Source: Cyanobacteria bacterium FACHB-63 (GTDB taxonomy: Bacteria; Cyanobacteriota; Cyanobacteriia; Leptolyngbyales; Leptolyngbyaceae). From it: 64,000 bases of DNA. A program made the position numbers and the translations under genes. Below the pieces are notes generated by a model that was not told where the DNA came from, ran no database searches, and saw only the letters and a list, made by a program, of their open reading frames with translations. Below, piece by piece: positions 33,050-40,807 of this stretch. The stretch covers positions 1 through 64,000 of the forward strand of contig JACJNX010000093.1 of assembly GCA_014695255.1 (NCBI GenBank). Direction: 5' to 3'. How positions within the stretch are numbered: the first letter of the stretch is position 1; every line of letters begins with the position of its first letter.

Positions 33050-33265
33050 ATGCAAGTCAAAGATCTCACCACCGAAGAGCTAAAAGCACTCATTCGAGAA
33101 ACCGTCCTAGAGACACTTGAAGACTTCCTAGAAGATCCAGACGAAGGCAGAGAGATCCGTCCTGAAGTCAAACAACAACTAATCAAATCCATGCAGCGAA
33201 CCCAAGCTGGAGAACGTGGCGTTCCCCTCGAAGAAGTTGCTAAAAGATTGGGCTTGACAAAGTAA
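33050..33265 (+). CDS. RelB/ParD-like antitoxin
   Basis: A 71-residue acidic protein (VKDLTTEELKALIRETVLET, then LEDFLEDPDEG) ending in an HTH-like GVPLEEVAKRLGL. It is typical of antitoxins preceding RelE-fold toxins in cyanobacteria. Its stop codon shares one base with the toxin start (TAATG at 33263-33267), so translation is coupled. Confidence 0.85.
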   Translation: MQVKDLTTEELKALIRETVLETLEDFLEDPDEGREIRPEVKQQLIKSMQRTQAGERGVPLEEVAKRLGLTK

Positions 33266-33525
33266 TGGCGTATGCGATCGAGCTAACCAACGATGCAATC
33301 TCCGCACTAGAAAAACTCAGCCAGAAGAACCAAAAGCGCGTTCTTCGCAAGCTCGAATGGTTAGCCGATAACTTTGACGAACTCGATCCGATCCCCCTGA
33401 CAGGAGATCTCAGTGGGCTGTTCAAACTAAGAGTTGGTGATTATCGAGTTCTTTACACCTTCAGCGAAACAGCAGAACTTCTCACTGTGCATCGAATCAG
33501 ACATCGTAGCGAAATCTACCTGTAA
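33265..33525 (+). CDS. RelE/ParE-superfamily toxin
   Basis: An 86-residue toxin with the RelE-fold landmarks: AISALEKLSQKNQKRVLRKL helices, GLFKLRVGDYRVLYTF strands, and the C-terminal VHRIRHRSEIY with the basic residues used for mRNA cleavage. It is full length and coupled to the antitoxin. This and VapBC are the only modules in the island with no visible damage. Confidence 0.9.
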   Translation: MAYAIELTNDAISALEKLSQKNQKRVLRKLEWLADNFDELDPIPLTGDLSGLFKLRVGDYRVLYTFSETAELLTVHRIRHRSEIYL

Positions 33526-33532
33526 CAGCATC

Positions 33533-33589
33533 GAAGCCGAAGCGATCGTCATCTACCGGATCAAACACCGCAGTAAAGCCTATTCCTAG
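33533..33589 (+). pseudogene. RelE-type toxin 3' remnant
   Basis: Immediately after the intact toxin, 18 codons (EAEAIVIYRIKHRSKAYS and a stop) match the C-terminal strand of a RelE toxin (compare VHRIRHRSEIYL in the intact one). It is likely the tail of a second module. Confidence 0.6.
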
Positions 33590-33596
33590 AACTCCC

Positions 33597-33728
33597 ATGA
33601 TTCAACTCAACCCCGAATTCCTCAAGAAAAACGGCAAACCAGAAGCTGTTCCGCCAAATCCGAGAAATCATAAATCGGTTTCTGAGCCGAACCAAAAGGA
33701 TGATAGGCCGAAAGCTAGATTTGCTTGA
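33597..33728 (+). pseudogene. Antitoxin N-terminal remnant
   Basis: The frame starts MIQLNPEFLKKNGKPEAV, which matches the N terminus of small antitoxins that read MIQL-x-PEFL-x-KNGK followed by a Tyr/Glu-rich helix. After about 18 residues it turns into unrelated sequence and stops at residue 43. It is a truncated or frameshifted antitoxin gene with no toxin behind it. Confidence 0.55.
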
Positions 33729-33805
33729 ATCCTTCAACCTCCTCACAACTTCCTCAACTTTCCTGCCTAACTTGAACAGTGAAGCATCACCTCAAGTATG
33801 GTTTC

Positions 33806-34834
33806 ATGATGCAGGCAATGATTCTAGATGCCTCTGGGCAACAGTTACGGTTGGCTGATGTTCCCGTCCCTGCTCCTCAACCTGGACAGGTCTTAATTCG
33901 GGTGCATACCTGTGGCATCTGTCGAACGGATTTGCACATTGTCGATGGCGAATTGGCTGATCCAAAGCTCCCACTAATTCCAGGTCATCAAATCGTTGGA
34001 ACTGTAATGCAGTTTGGCGATCGAGTGGAACCTTTCCCCCAGAACGGTGACGAAACTTTCTCGATCGGAACCCGCGTTGGAGTTCCCTGGCTCGGTCATA
34101 CCTGCAACCATTGCCGCTATTGCCAGACGGGGCGAGAAAATCTCTGCGACGAGGCGCGATTTACGGGCTATCAAATCAATGGAGGCTACGCAGAATATGC
34201 CGTTGCAGATCAACGCTTCTGCTTTCCTATTCCGGCAGGCTATCCCGATTTACAAGCGGCTCCGCTGCTTTGTGCTGGACTGATTGGCTACCGAGCGCTC
34301 AAACTGGCGGGCGAGGCAGAACGGGTGGGATTTTATGGGTTTGGTGCAGCCGCTCACATTCTGATTCAGGTGGCTCGTTATCAAGGTCGGCAAGTCTTCG
34401 TCTTTACTCGCCCTACCGATGCCGAAAGTCAACGATTCGCACGGCAATTGGGCGCAGTCTGGGTAGGTAGCTCCACTGAACTACCGCCAGAGCCGTTAGA
34501 TGCGGCAATTATCTTTGCCCCCATTGGCTCTTTGGTTCCTGCGGCACTCCGGGCAGTTGCAAAAGGAGGAATCGTAGTTTGTGCAGGCATTCACATGAGT
34601 GACATTCCTGCGTTTCCCTATGAGATTTTATGGGGAGAGCGAGTGTTGCGATCGGTTGCCAATCTCACCCGACAGGATGGAGCAGAGTTTTTAGCGTTGG
34701 CTCCCAAGATTCCAATTCAGACGCAAGTTCAATCCTTTCCCCTAAGTGCAGCCAATGAAGCGTTGGAATCGTTGCGGATAGGAAACATTCAAGGCGCAGC
34801 AGTATTGGCTGTGAGCCAGGATGATACTGCCTGA
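33806..34834 (+). CDS. Zinc-dependent alcohol dehydrogenase (AdhA-like)
   Basis: A 342-residue medium-chain dehydrogenase. Catalytic zinc ligands lie in HTCGICRTDLH and in PGHQIVGTV. The structural zinc site is CNHCRYCQTGRENLC. A Rossmann segment reads VGFYGFGAAAHILIQVA. The RTDLH signature and the DVPVPAPQPGQVLI opening match the bacterial single-domain alcohol dehydrogenases that reduce acetaldehyde. The start is uncertain, because two ATG codons occur at 33806 and 33809, and a GTG at 33779 is also possible. The next gene is L-lactate dehydrogenase (156 nt away), so a role in reoxidising NADH during dark fermentation is plausible. Confidence 0.88.
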   Translation: MMQAMILDASGQQLRLADVPVPAPQPGQVLIRVHTCGICRTDLHIVDGELADPKLPLIPGHQIVGTVMQFGDRVEPFPQNGDETFSIGTRVGVPWLGHTCNHCRYCQTGRENLCDEARFTGYQINGGYAEYAVADQRFCFPIPAGYPDLQAAPLLCAGLIGYRALKLAGEAERVGFYGFGAAAHILIQVARYQGRQVFVFTRPTDAESQRFARQLGAVWVGSSTELPPEPLDAAIIFAPIGSLVPAALRAVAKGGIVVCAGIHMSDIPAFPYEILWGERVLRSVANLTRQDGAEFLALAPKIPIQTQVQSFPLSAANEALESLRIGNIQGAAVLAVSQDDTA

Positions 34835-34990
34835 TAGCCTTGTCAGGACAATTGAAGCGGGATTGCTATATTCTTAAATCACTGATTGCAAGTCCTGGCG
34901 AAACTCTAATAATGCTAAAAACAGTGCTAAAAACACAGGTACCAATGCGCTAAACATTTTCCCAATCTCTCAACTTAAACTAGAGGCGCG

Positions 34991-35989
34991 ATGTTTGAGA
35001 ACCTATTCATCTCCAATCCCGATGCCCCAACTCCGAATAGTCCGATTCGCCCCCGCAAGGGAGTCATCATTGGGGCTGGGCATGTAGGTATGGCTTGTGC
35101 CTACTCCCTCTTGATTCAAAATTGCTTTGATGAACTGATCCTCCAAGATGTTGCGATCAAGTTGGTCGAAGGTGAAGTAATGGATTTGAAGCATGGAATG
35201 CCCTTCATTTCATCGACTGCGATTCAAGCAGGAACGATCGCAGATGCGGGGCAAGATGCGGATATCGTGATTTTGACAGCGGGTGTGGCGCAACAACCAG
35301 GCGAGGATCGCTTGTCTTTAGCCGAACGGAATGCCGTTCTTTTCAAGCACATCCTGGGCGATGTCGTGCAGCACTGTCCGAATGCGATTTTGCTAGTAGT
35401 CAGCAATCCGGTTGATATCTTGACGCAGATTGCCTTAAAACTCACGGGCTTTCCAAGTTCGCGAGTGATCGGAACTGGAACTGTCTTAGATACAGCTCGA
35501 TTTCGATCGCTGCTTGCCGCAAAGTTAGGGGTTGATCCGCGCAGTGTCCACGCCTACATTATCGGGGAGCATGGAGATAGCGAAGTTCCCGTTTGGAGTA
35601 CGGCAAACGTGGCAGGAATGAGATTCTTTCATAATTCATGGGAAGTTGCCCCAACTGCAACTCAGGCTGAAGTTATCGCAATCTTTGAGCAGGTGAGAAA
35701 TGCCGCCTACGAGATTATTCAGCGCAAAGGATATACCAGTTATGCGATCGGGCTTGCCGTGACCGATATTGTCAAAGCCATTTTGCGCAGTCAAGAACGA
35801 ATCTTAACCGTAAGTAGCTTAGTCCATGGACTCTATGGAATTCACGATATTTGTTTGAGTCTACCGACGGTTGTAAACGAGAAAGGAGTCCTCAAGACCG
35901 TTAACCTTACGCTCAGTGATCTTGAGAAACAGCAGCTCTTAAACTCTGCTCAGGTCTTGCAAAGCGTATTTAGCCAATTGCAACTCTGA
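34991..35989 (+). CDS. ldh: L-lactate dehydrogenase
   Basis: A 332-residue NAD-dependent enzyme. The nucleotide loop GAGHVGMA is near residues 28-35. The specificity loop [13 protein letters not shown] carries Gln at the position where malate dehydrogenases have Arg, which favours lactate/pyruvate. Catalytic His194 is in [13 protein letters not shown], with R107 and R170 as substrate-binding arginines. It reduces pyruvate to L-lactate in the cytosol. The N-terminal 20 residues extend beyond the Rossmann fold. It follows the alcohol dehydrogenase on the same strand and is followed by a large inverted repeat at 36071-36128. Confidence 0.92.
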   Translation: MFENLFISNPDAPTPNSPIRPRKGVIIGAGHVGMACAYSLLIQNCFDELILQDVAIKLVEGEVMDLKHGMPFISSTAIQAGTIADAGQDADIVILTAGVAQQPGEDRLSLAERNAVLFKHILGDVVQHCPNAILLVVSNPVDILTQIALKLTGFPSSRVIGTGTVLDTARFRSLLAAKLGVDPRSVHAYIIGEHGDSEVPVWSTANVAGMRFFHNSWEVAPTATQAEVIAIFEQVRNAAYEIIQRKGYTSYAIGLAVTDIVKAILRSQERILTVSSLVHGLYGIHDICLSLPTVVNEKGVLKTVNLTLSDLEKQQLLNSAQVLQSVFSQLQL

Positions 35990-36070
35990 AACAAGTTCTT
36001 TCTAAGACGCTGAGTTGAAACATTACTACGGTATTGTCGATCAGCTACATCGAGACAATAAGCAAATCAT

Positions 36071-36128
36071 TTGAGGAACTTGTGCAGATTGCATACTCTT
36101 AAACTTGCGATCTTCACAAGTTCCTCAA
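36071..36128 (+). terminator. 14-bp perfect inverted repeat after ldh
   Basis: TTGAGGAACTTGTG (36071-36084) is the exact reverse complement of CACAAGTTCCTCAA (36115-36128), with a 30-nt spacer. GTTCTTTTTC follows, so it may terminate ldh transcription. The unusually long loop could instead mean a small RNA or a mobile-element footprint. Confidence 0.5.
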
Positions 36129-36213
36129 GTTCTTTTTCTAGCCTGAACGTAGAAGCCAAGACGCGATCGCTGCTTCGGCTCTACTCCATTCTTTTGACCT
36201 AGCGGAGGTTTCT

Positions 36214-36375
36214 ATGTCTTTAATCCGTTGGCAAACCATCAAGGAACTACCACAAAGTGTGATTCGCTATATTTCAGGAGCAGTCACAAGAATTTTTGGT
36301 TTGAATGATGATGATTATCCGGCAACTGGAGTGCAGCCTTTTGAAGGAGATCCACCTGACGAGAGGCATCCTTAG
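36214..36375 (+). CDS. Small 53-residue protein of unknown function
   Basis: A short frame with a strong ribosome-binding site (GCGGAGG, 6 nt before the ATG). It encodes a basic/hydrophobic N-terminal half (MSLIRWQTIKELPQ, then VIRYISGAVTRIFG) and an acidic, Pro-rich C-terminal half (DDDYPATGVQPFEGDPPDE). No transmembrane segment is convincing. The first eight residues resemble Hsp20 starts but no alpha-crystallin domain follows. It sits between ldh and the FMN-binding protein on the same strand. Probably a real small gene; its role is unknown. Confidence 0.55.
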   Translation: MSLIRWQTIKELPQSVIRYISGAVTRIFGLNDDDYPATGVQPFEGDPPDERHP

Positions 36376-36417
36376 ACAGCGCTTTCAGTACGATCGATCA
36401 AAACTAGGATAGAAACG

Positions 36418-36858
36418 ATGTTAGATATTGACGAAATGAGTTCAAAAGCGATTTTAGAACTCTTGCAGAAAGTTGGCTATGGGCATCTTGGCTGTATTCA
36501 CGAAGGAAAACCCTACGTTACTCCGATGCAATACTACCTGAAAGATTCGAGCATCTATGTGTTTACGACTGAAGGCATGAAAACGCACGATATGGATGCA
36601 AATCCAGAGGTGTGCTTACAAGTTGAAGATGTCCAAGATTTGGAACATTGGCGAAGCGCGATCGTCATGGGTCGGGCAGAGCGTCTTACAGATCAGCAAG
36701 AGATCGATCAAGTGATGCACTTGGTCAAAGCACGAAATTCAACGCTATCGCCTGCAATTAATCGAACCTGGATCGATGCCCAGGGACGACCCGAAATCAT
36801 CACTATCTATCGCATTCATCCCACCGAAATGACTGGGCGAATCACGAGTAAAGCGTAG
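36418..36858 (+). CDS. Pyridoxamine 5'-phosphate oxidase-like FMN-binding protein
   Basis: A 146-residue split-barrel flavoprotein: KVGYGHLGCIHEGKPYVTPM, then YVFTTEGMKTHDMDANPEV and the WRSAIVMGRAERL strand. This is the same fold as the nitroreductase-like NimA group. The substrate is unknown, and members bind FMN, F420 or heme. It is 42 nt downstream of the small 53-residue gene and on the same strand as adh and ldh, so a redox or fermentation context is possible but not shown. Confidence 0.85.
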   Translation: MLDIDEMSSKAILELLQKVGYGHLGCIHEGKPYVTPMQYYLKDSSIYVFTTEGMKTHDMDANPEVCLQVEDVQDLEHWRSAIVMGRAERLTDQQEIDQVMHLVKARNSTLSPAINRTWIDAQGRPEIITIYRIHPTEMTGRITSKA

Positions 36859-36934
36859 ACCGATCGCAGAAGTAAAGCTGACCGTAATCTGCACCCGACT
36901 GTGAACGCGATCGCACCCGCAATGCTTTTTGTGC

Positions 36935-38452
36935 TTATTTGTCATAAGTTTCGGAAAGAACGATTTCACGCACAATCCGAGAGACTGCCTCAAACTGCTC
37001 AAACGCGACGGAATGCCCAGCGTTCTCAAAGCGAAATAGTTGCTTGCGGGGTGCCTTCAATGCGTTAAACCACTCCAATGCTAAATCTCGTCGTGACTTA
37101 AGTTCGGCTGCGCCATCGAGTAGATAAACGGGAACTTGCAGTTGCTTAACCGTTTGACGAAAATCGATATCCTGCAACTGGGGATACATCACGGCAAACA
37201 GGTCGATTAATCCGCGCAGAACATTGACTTTTTCGACTAGGTTGTACTCTTGACCTAAAATTCCCCAAGGCCCTAGATGAGCAGCAGTACCCCGCTCGAT
37301 GTAAGACTGAGGAGGAGTATAGGGCGGGGAAAGCCGATCGTACTGCTGCATGACAAAAGCGTTTGCATAGGGGCTATCGGCATAGGGTGGCTCACCGTAA
37401 GCCTGCATCTTCGCTGCCAATGCAGTATCTTTCTCTTTAGCGGCTAGAGCTAAGATGTCGTAATACAGTCGTCGATCGGTTTCGCGCTGGCTGACCATCT
37501 GACCACTGCCTATCCAGGCATAGTAAAGTTCGGGTCGGCGTTGTACAGCAAGAACGCCCAATGTGCTGCCCCAAGATTCTCCGAGCAGGTAGATCTTTTG
37601 CTGGCGAAAGCGCGATCGCAGAGATTGCGATAGTTCGATGGTGTCTGCGATCGCTTGTTCTAAAGTCAGCGTTGAAGTGGGATCGAGAGAGGCGTAAGAT
37701 TTTCCAGTACCACGCTGATCCCAACTCACCACGACAAAATCGCGAGTTAGATCCTCAAACAAAACTCGCGAGTACGGTAAATCGCTCTGTCCTGGCCCGC
37801 CGCTGAGATACAAGAGTACAGGTTTGTCGGTACTCTGCCCCCGCAACATAATCCACTGCGTTTTTCCGCCTAGCTGAACCTTCTCCAAACTCGCAATGCT
37901 GCCGATTAAGGATTGACCATTTGTTCCGCGAATCGGCGGTGTGCTGGCAGGTAGCGCAATCCACAGAGAGAGCAGCAAGAGTCCCGCCGTTGCCGCGATC
38001 GTCCATCGACTGGGTTTGATAACAGGAGTAACCGACAGAACGTAATTAGTGATCGCAATGCCCCAGGAAACGCCAAGAATCATCGGGAGCACACCCACTA
38101 ACCCATGAAATCCACGCCCCAAAATTAATGCCAAAATCCCAAAGGGTTCATCGAGCCGAAGGGCATCAACGGTTGGGCCGATCATCGGCAATCGTCCCAG
38201 TTCGATCGCAATCATGTAAGCAATGGGAGTGATTAGCATTGCCCATCGAGATCTCAAAATTACGCCTGCGAGACAACCTACGATCAAACTCGTTGCCATG
38301 ACCAGGAGTACTTGAGTAGACGTGGCTGGACTACGAGGCATCGTATGAGCACTGATGAATCCCAGCAGTGCTGCGGCTCCTGTCACAATCGCTGCTGCTA
38401 TTGGACGATTCCGCCATAATTTCCGCAAGAACAAAGATGCAGTGTGCCTCAT
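36935..38452 (-). CDS. Membrane-anchored alpha/beta hydrolase (proline iminopeptidase-like)
   Basis: A 505-residue protein. The first ~175 residues hold five or six hydrophobic helices, and the C-terminal part is an alpha/beta hydrolase of the proline iminopeptidase type: oxyanion SGGPGQSDLPY, WDQRGTGKS, nucleophile elbow GESWGS, and the late His in NAGHSVAFE. The fusion of a multi-pass membrane region to this hydrolase is uncommon. It overlaps the upstream acyltransferase-like gene by 4 nt (ATGA at 38449-38452), so they are co-translated. The substrate is unknown. Confidence 0.82.
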   Translation of the reverse strand: MRHTASLFLRKLWRNRPIAAAIVTGAAALLGFISAHTMPRSPATSTQVLLVMATSLIVGCLAGVILRSRWAMLITPIAYMIAIELGRLPMIGPTVDALRLDEPFGILALILGRGFHGLVGVLPMILGVSWGIAITNYVLSVTPVIKPSRWTIAATAGLLLLSLWIALPASTPPIRGTNGQSLIGSIASLEKVQLGGKTQWIMLRGQSTDKPVLLYLSGGPGQSDLPYSRVLFEDLTRDFVVVSWDQRGTGKSYASLDPTSTLTLEQAIADTIELSQSLRSRFRQQKIYLLGESWGSTLGVLAVQRRPELYYAWIGSGQMVSQRETDRRLYYDILALAAKEKDTALAAKMQAYGEPPYADSPYANAFVMQQYDRLSPPYTPPQSYIERGTAAHLGPWGILGQEYNLVEKVNVLRGLIDLFAVMYPQLQDIDFRQTVKQLQVPVYLLDGAAELKSRRDLALEWFNALKAPRKQLFRFENAGHSVAFEQFEAVSRIVREIVLSETYDK

Positions 38453-39315
38453 GACAAATGCTCCTCGGAAATAGCAACGCCTTCCGCTTCTTGCAGTCCA
38501 TAGCTATCTGCCATTAATTCTTGGAGCCGTCGAATGAAACGCGCAACTGGCGCACCATCTGTTACGTCATGATCAAACAGGATAGTCATGCCCACGTACT
38601 CACGAATCACAATCTGGTCATGCACAGCACCAGGTCGTTTTGCGATCGCACCCACTGCCACAATTAAGGGATGAATTCCAATCGGAATCCCCCAACTCAT
38701 GCCGCTTTGACCGCTCATTCCGATTACCGTCATGCCAACTGTTCCCATGCTTTGCTTGAATCGGAAGGGATTGCGAAATACAGGTTGCCAGAACAACAAA
38801 TCTCGCAAAATCCTGGGAAGTTGAATGAAGAGTTTGGTTAACCAAGTGATGCGAGGTGAACTGATCTGCACTTCACCAACTCCGATCGCTTGCTGTTTCG
38901 CCACGCTAAGTTCTGCATGGAGGGTTGCGATTGTTTTCTCGTTGGCTTTGCGAATCAGGTAGGGCATCGGCAAGGTTTCGTCTGCATCGGATTGAGCGAT
39001 CGTCCGTTCTACCAGGATTGCCACATCCACATCGTCAAAAATGACCAGTCGCCGATTCCCCTGGCGCAGCGCTTGGATGGACTGATGCTCGCTGACTGCC
39101 TGAGCAATACACTTCACCATCCAAGCGGTAAACCCAATCCGTTGTCCCCTTCTTTTCTGGGCACGAATCGCAACTCTTGCGTCTGTTACATCGATTTCGA
39201 GCAAGACAGAGATATGATGCCGTTTGCTGCCCCAAATTAGGGTATCGATCGTGGGATTGCGAAACTTCGGAAACTCGCGTTCCTCATAGTTGCCAATCAA
39301 ATCGGGTGGAGCCAT
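38449..39315 (-). CDS. 2-oxoacid dehydrogenase acyltransferase (E2)-like stand-alone catalytic domain
   Basis: A 288-residue protein with the E2/CAT fold. The N-terminal part reads HHISVLLEIDVTDARVAIRA and GFTAWMVKCIAQAVSEH. The C-terminal catalytic motif is DHDVTDGAP, a variant of DHRxxDG that keeps the His and Asp. There is no lipoyl or E1/E3-binding domain, so it is not part of a classical complex. It may transfer acyl groups from CoA to another acceptor. It is co-translated with the membrane hydrolase (4-nt overlap). Confidence 0.82.
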   Translation of the reverse strand: MAPPDLIGNYEEREFPKFRNPTIDTLIWGSKRHHISVLLEIDVTDARVAIRAQKRRGQRIGFTAWMVKCIAQAVSEHQSIQALRQGNRRLVIFDDVDVAILVERTIAQSDADETLPMPYLIRKANEKTIATLHAELSVAKQQAIGVGEVQISSPRITWLTKLFIQLPRILRDLLFWQPVFRNPFRFKQSMGTVGMTVIGMSGQSGMSWGIPIGIHPLIVAVGAIAKRPGAVHDQIVIREYVGMTILFDHDVTDGAPVARFIRRLQELMADSYGLQEAEGVAISEEHLS

Positions 39316-39584
39316 CTTTCATCTTCCTGTTTTTTCTGGAGTTCCTCCATACCTCTGCTTAATCAATTGCTACGCGAAAAAGTTCAAGATGATTGGCTCA
39401 ATCAAGCCTCAAAATGCAATCATTGTATCCGCCTCTAGATTTTCAAAGGTCAGAGGAACACACCGCTTTCTATTTTGAGTCAACACTCAACAGATAAGTT
39501 ACTGTTTCAACAACGCTAGAACTGCAAATGCTGATAACTGAGGCTTGAGTAAGCAGAAATAGAAGGCTGAATAATCAGTGATGT

Positions 39585-40544
39585 TTAGCGAACTAAGCCG
39601 AGACTCAACAGTTCTTGAGGAGAGGCCAAGACATCGATCGCTGCAAAGAAAATCTTACCTTCGGGATTAAGCAAAAATCGCCACGCCAGATTGAGCCGAA
39701 CTTTGTCACCCGCCCAAGGGGTTTGCACAGACCCCGTGACTTTAATCTGATCGAAGCCATTCTCTGCGCGCTCAACCATGCCGCGTTCGGGAGTCAGCTT
39801 CAGTCCGTAACATTCCTCCTGCATGTACGTGAGGATTGCCGATCGACCGACGATCGGCTGCTGAAAGGGGGGTTGCAGTGCGCCATCTTCGGTAAACAAC
39901 TCCACTGCGGCTTGAAAATCGAAGGCGTTCATCGCCTCCATATAGCTCAAGACCGTTGGGTGATCAACGCCTTCGATCGTCACCGCCGATCGAGCAATCA
40001 GATCTTTAGGTACCGTAACAGGCTGCTTGACCGCCGGAGATTCACCAGTCGGAGCGTATCCCATATTCAGCACGACCTCTCGCAAGACAGTCAGTTGCTG
40101 ACCGGGTTCAAGTCCGCGAATTGCCTCTAGTGCTTCCGAGGCTTCCGGCGATAAAACGTAGCCTTGGGGAATCGGCGCAACGATTCCCTGCTTCATCCAT
40201 TCGCCCAACTGATACCAGAAGCCTAACTTAACATTCATGCCGAAAGACGAATAGGTACGGCAAATCGGCGTATCCGTGTGGTTGACCAGATCACACATGA
40301 CTTGCGCTTGCTGCAAGGTCGGCATCTGCCTGATTTGCGTCAGGGTTTCTTCTGCAAAGATCATATTAGCGGCTCCCATTGCCGCAGGAGTGATCGAACT
40401 TCCCATCTCAGTGTAGGCAAACCAAAGCAGGGCTAACTGATCCTCAGCACTGAGTCGATCGCAAGCGGCTACCGTCGTCGGAATCACAGCCGAAACCTGT
40501 GTATCGGGGAAAATGGAACGAGCCGAATCCAGCGTATATGTCAT
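39585..40544 (-). CDS. ocp: Orange carotenoid protein
   Basis: A 319-residue photoprotective carotenoid protein that quenches phycobilisome energy under strong blue-green light. Starting at MTYTLD (40544), the key residues fall at the standard OCP positions: Y44, W110, R155, Y201 and W288. The carotenoid-binding N-terminal helical domain, linker and NTF2-like C-terminal domain are all present. The linker is diverged (PTGESPAVKQPVTVPKDL) compared with the common OCP1. No frp (fluorescence recovery protein) gene is nearby, so which OCP clade it belongs to cannot be settled here. It appears to be a single transcription unit. Confidence 0.93.
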   Translation of the reverse strand: MTYTLDSARSIFPDTQVSAVIPTTVAACDRLSAEDQLALLWFAYTEMGSSITPAAMGAANMIFAEETLTQIRQMPTLQQAQVMCDLVNHTDTPICRTYSSFGMNVKLGFWYQLGEWMKQGIVAPIPQGYVLSPEASEALEAIRGLEPGQQLTVLREVVLNMGYAPTGESPAVKQPVTVPKDLIARSAVTIEGVDHPTVLSYMEAMNAFDFQAAVELFTEDGALQPPFQQPIVGRSAILTYMQEECYGLKLTPERGMVERAENGFDQIKVTGSVQTPWAGDKVRLNLAWRFLLNPEGKIFFAAIDVLASPQELLSLGLVR

Positions 40545-40807
40545 AATCAAAGTCTCCTAGAAACGGCGTTTTCAGACCAGAGTGGCTGAAGTAACTGAAC
40601 CGTTGCTTTGATAGTAGGATCAATCCTCCGATCGACCCAAGGTTTCTTTACATCTCTACAGCAGTCCACCAAATCAAACACGAAATCAAACATTGACCTG
40701 TCACAGCAGCACTCATAAGATGTTGAGCCAGTCAAGCTGTGAAAGCAATGGCGCAGACGATCGCTCAACTGAAAGCATCGTGGCAGATCACAGCTAGCGC
40801 CCCACTA

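Noticed and set aside
34991-35989. Malate dehydrogenase
   Set aside because: The specificity position in the [11 protein letters not shown] loop is Gln, as in lactate dehydrogenases, not Arg.
36214-36375. Small heat-shock protein fragment
   Set aside because: Only the first eight residues resemble Hsp20 starts. No alpha-crystallin domain follows, and the frame has its own good ribosome-binding site and stop.
40547-40768. Minus-strand frame upstream of ocp as a gene
   Set aside because: Its translation is rich in Cys, Arg and Ser without recognisable pattern. It overlaps the ocp promoter region.
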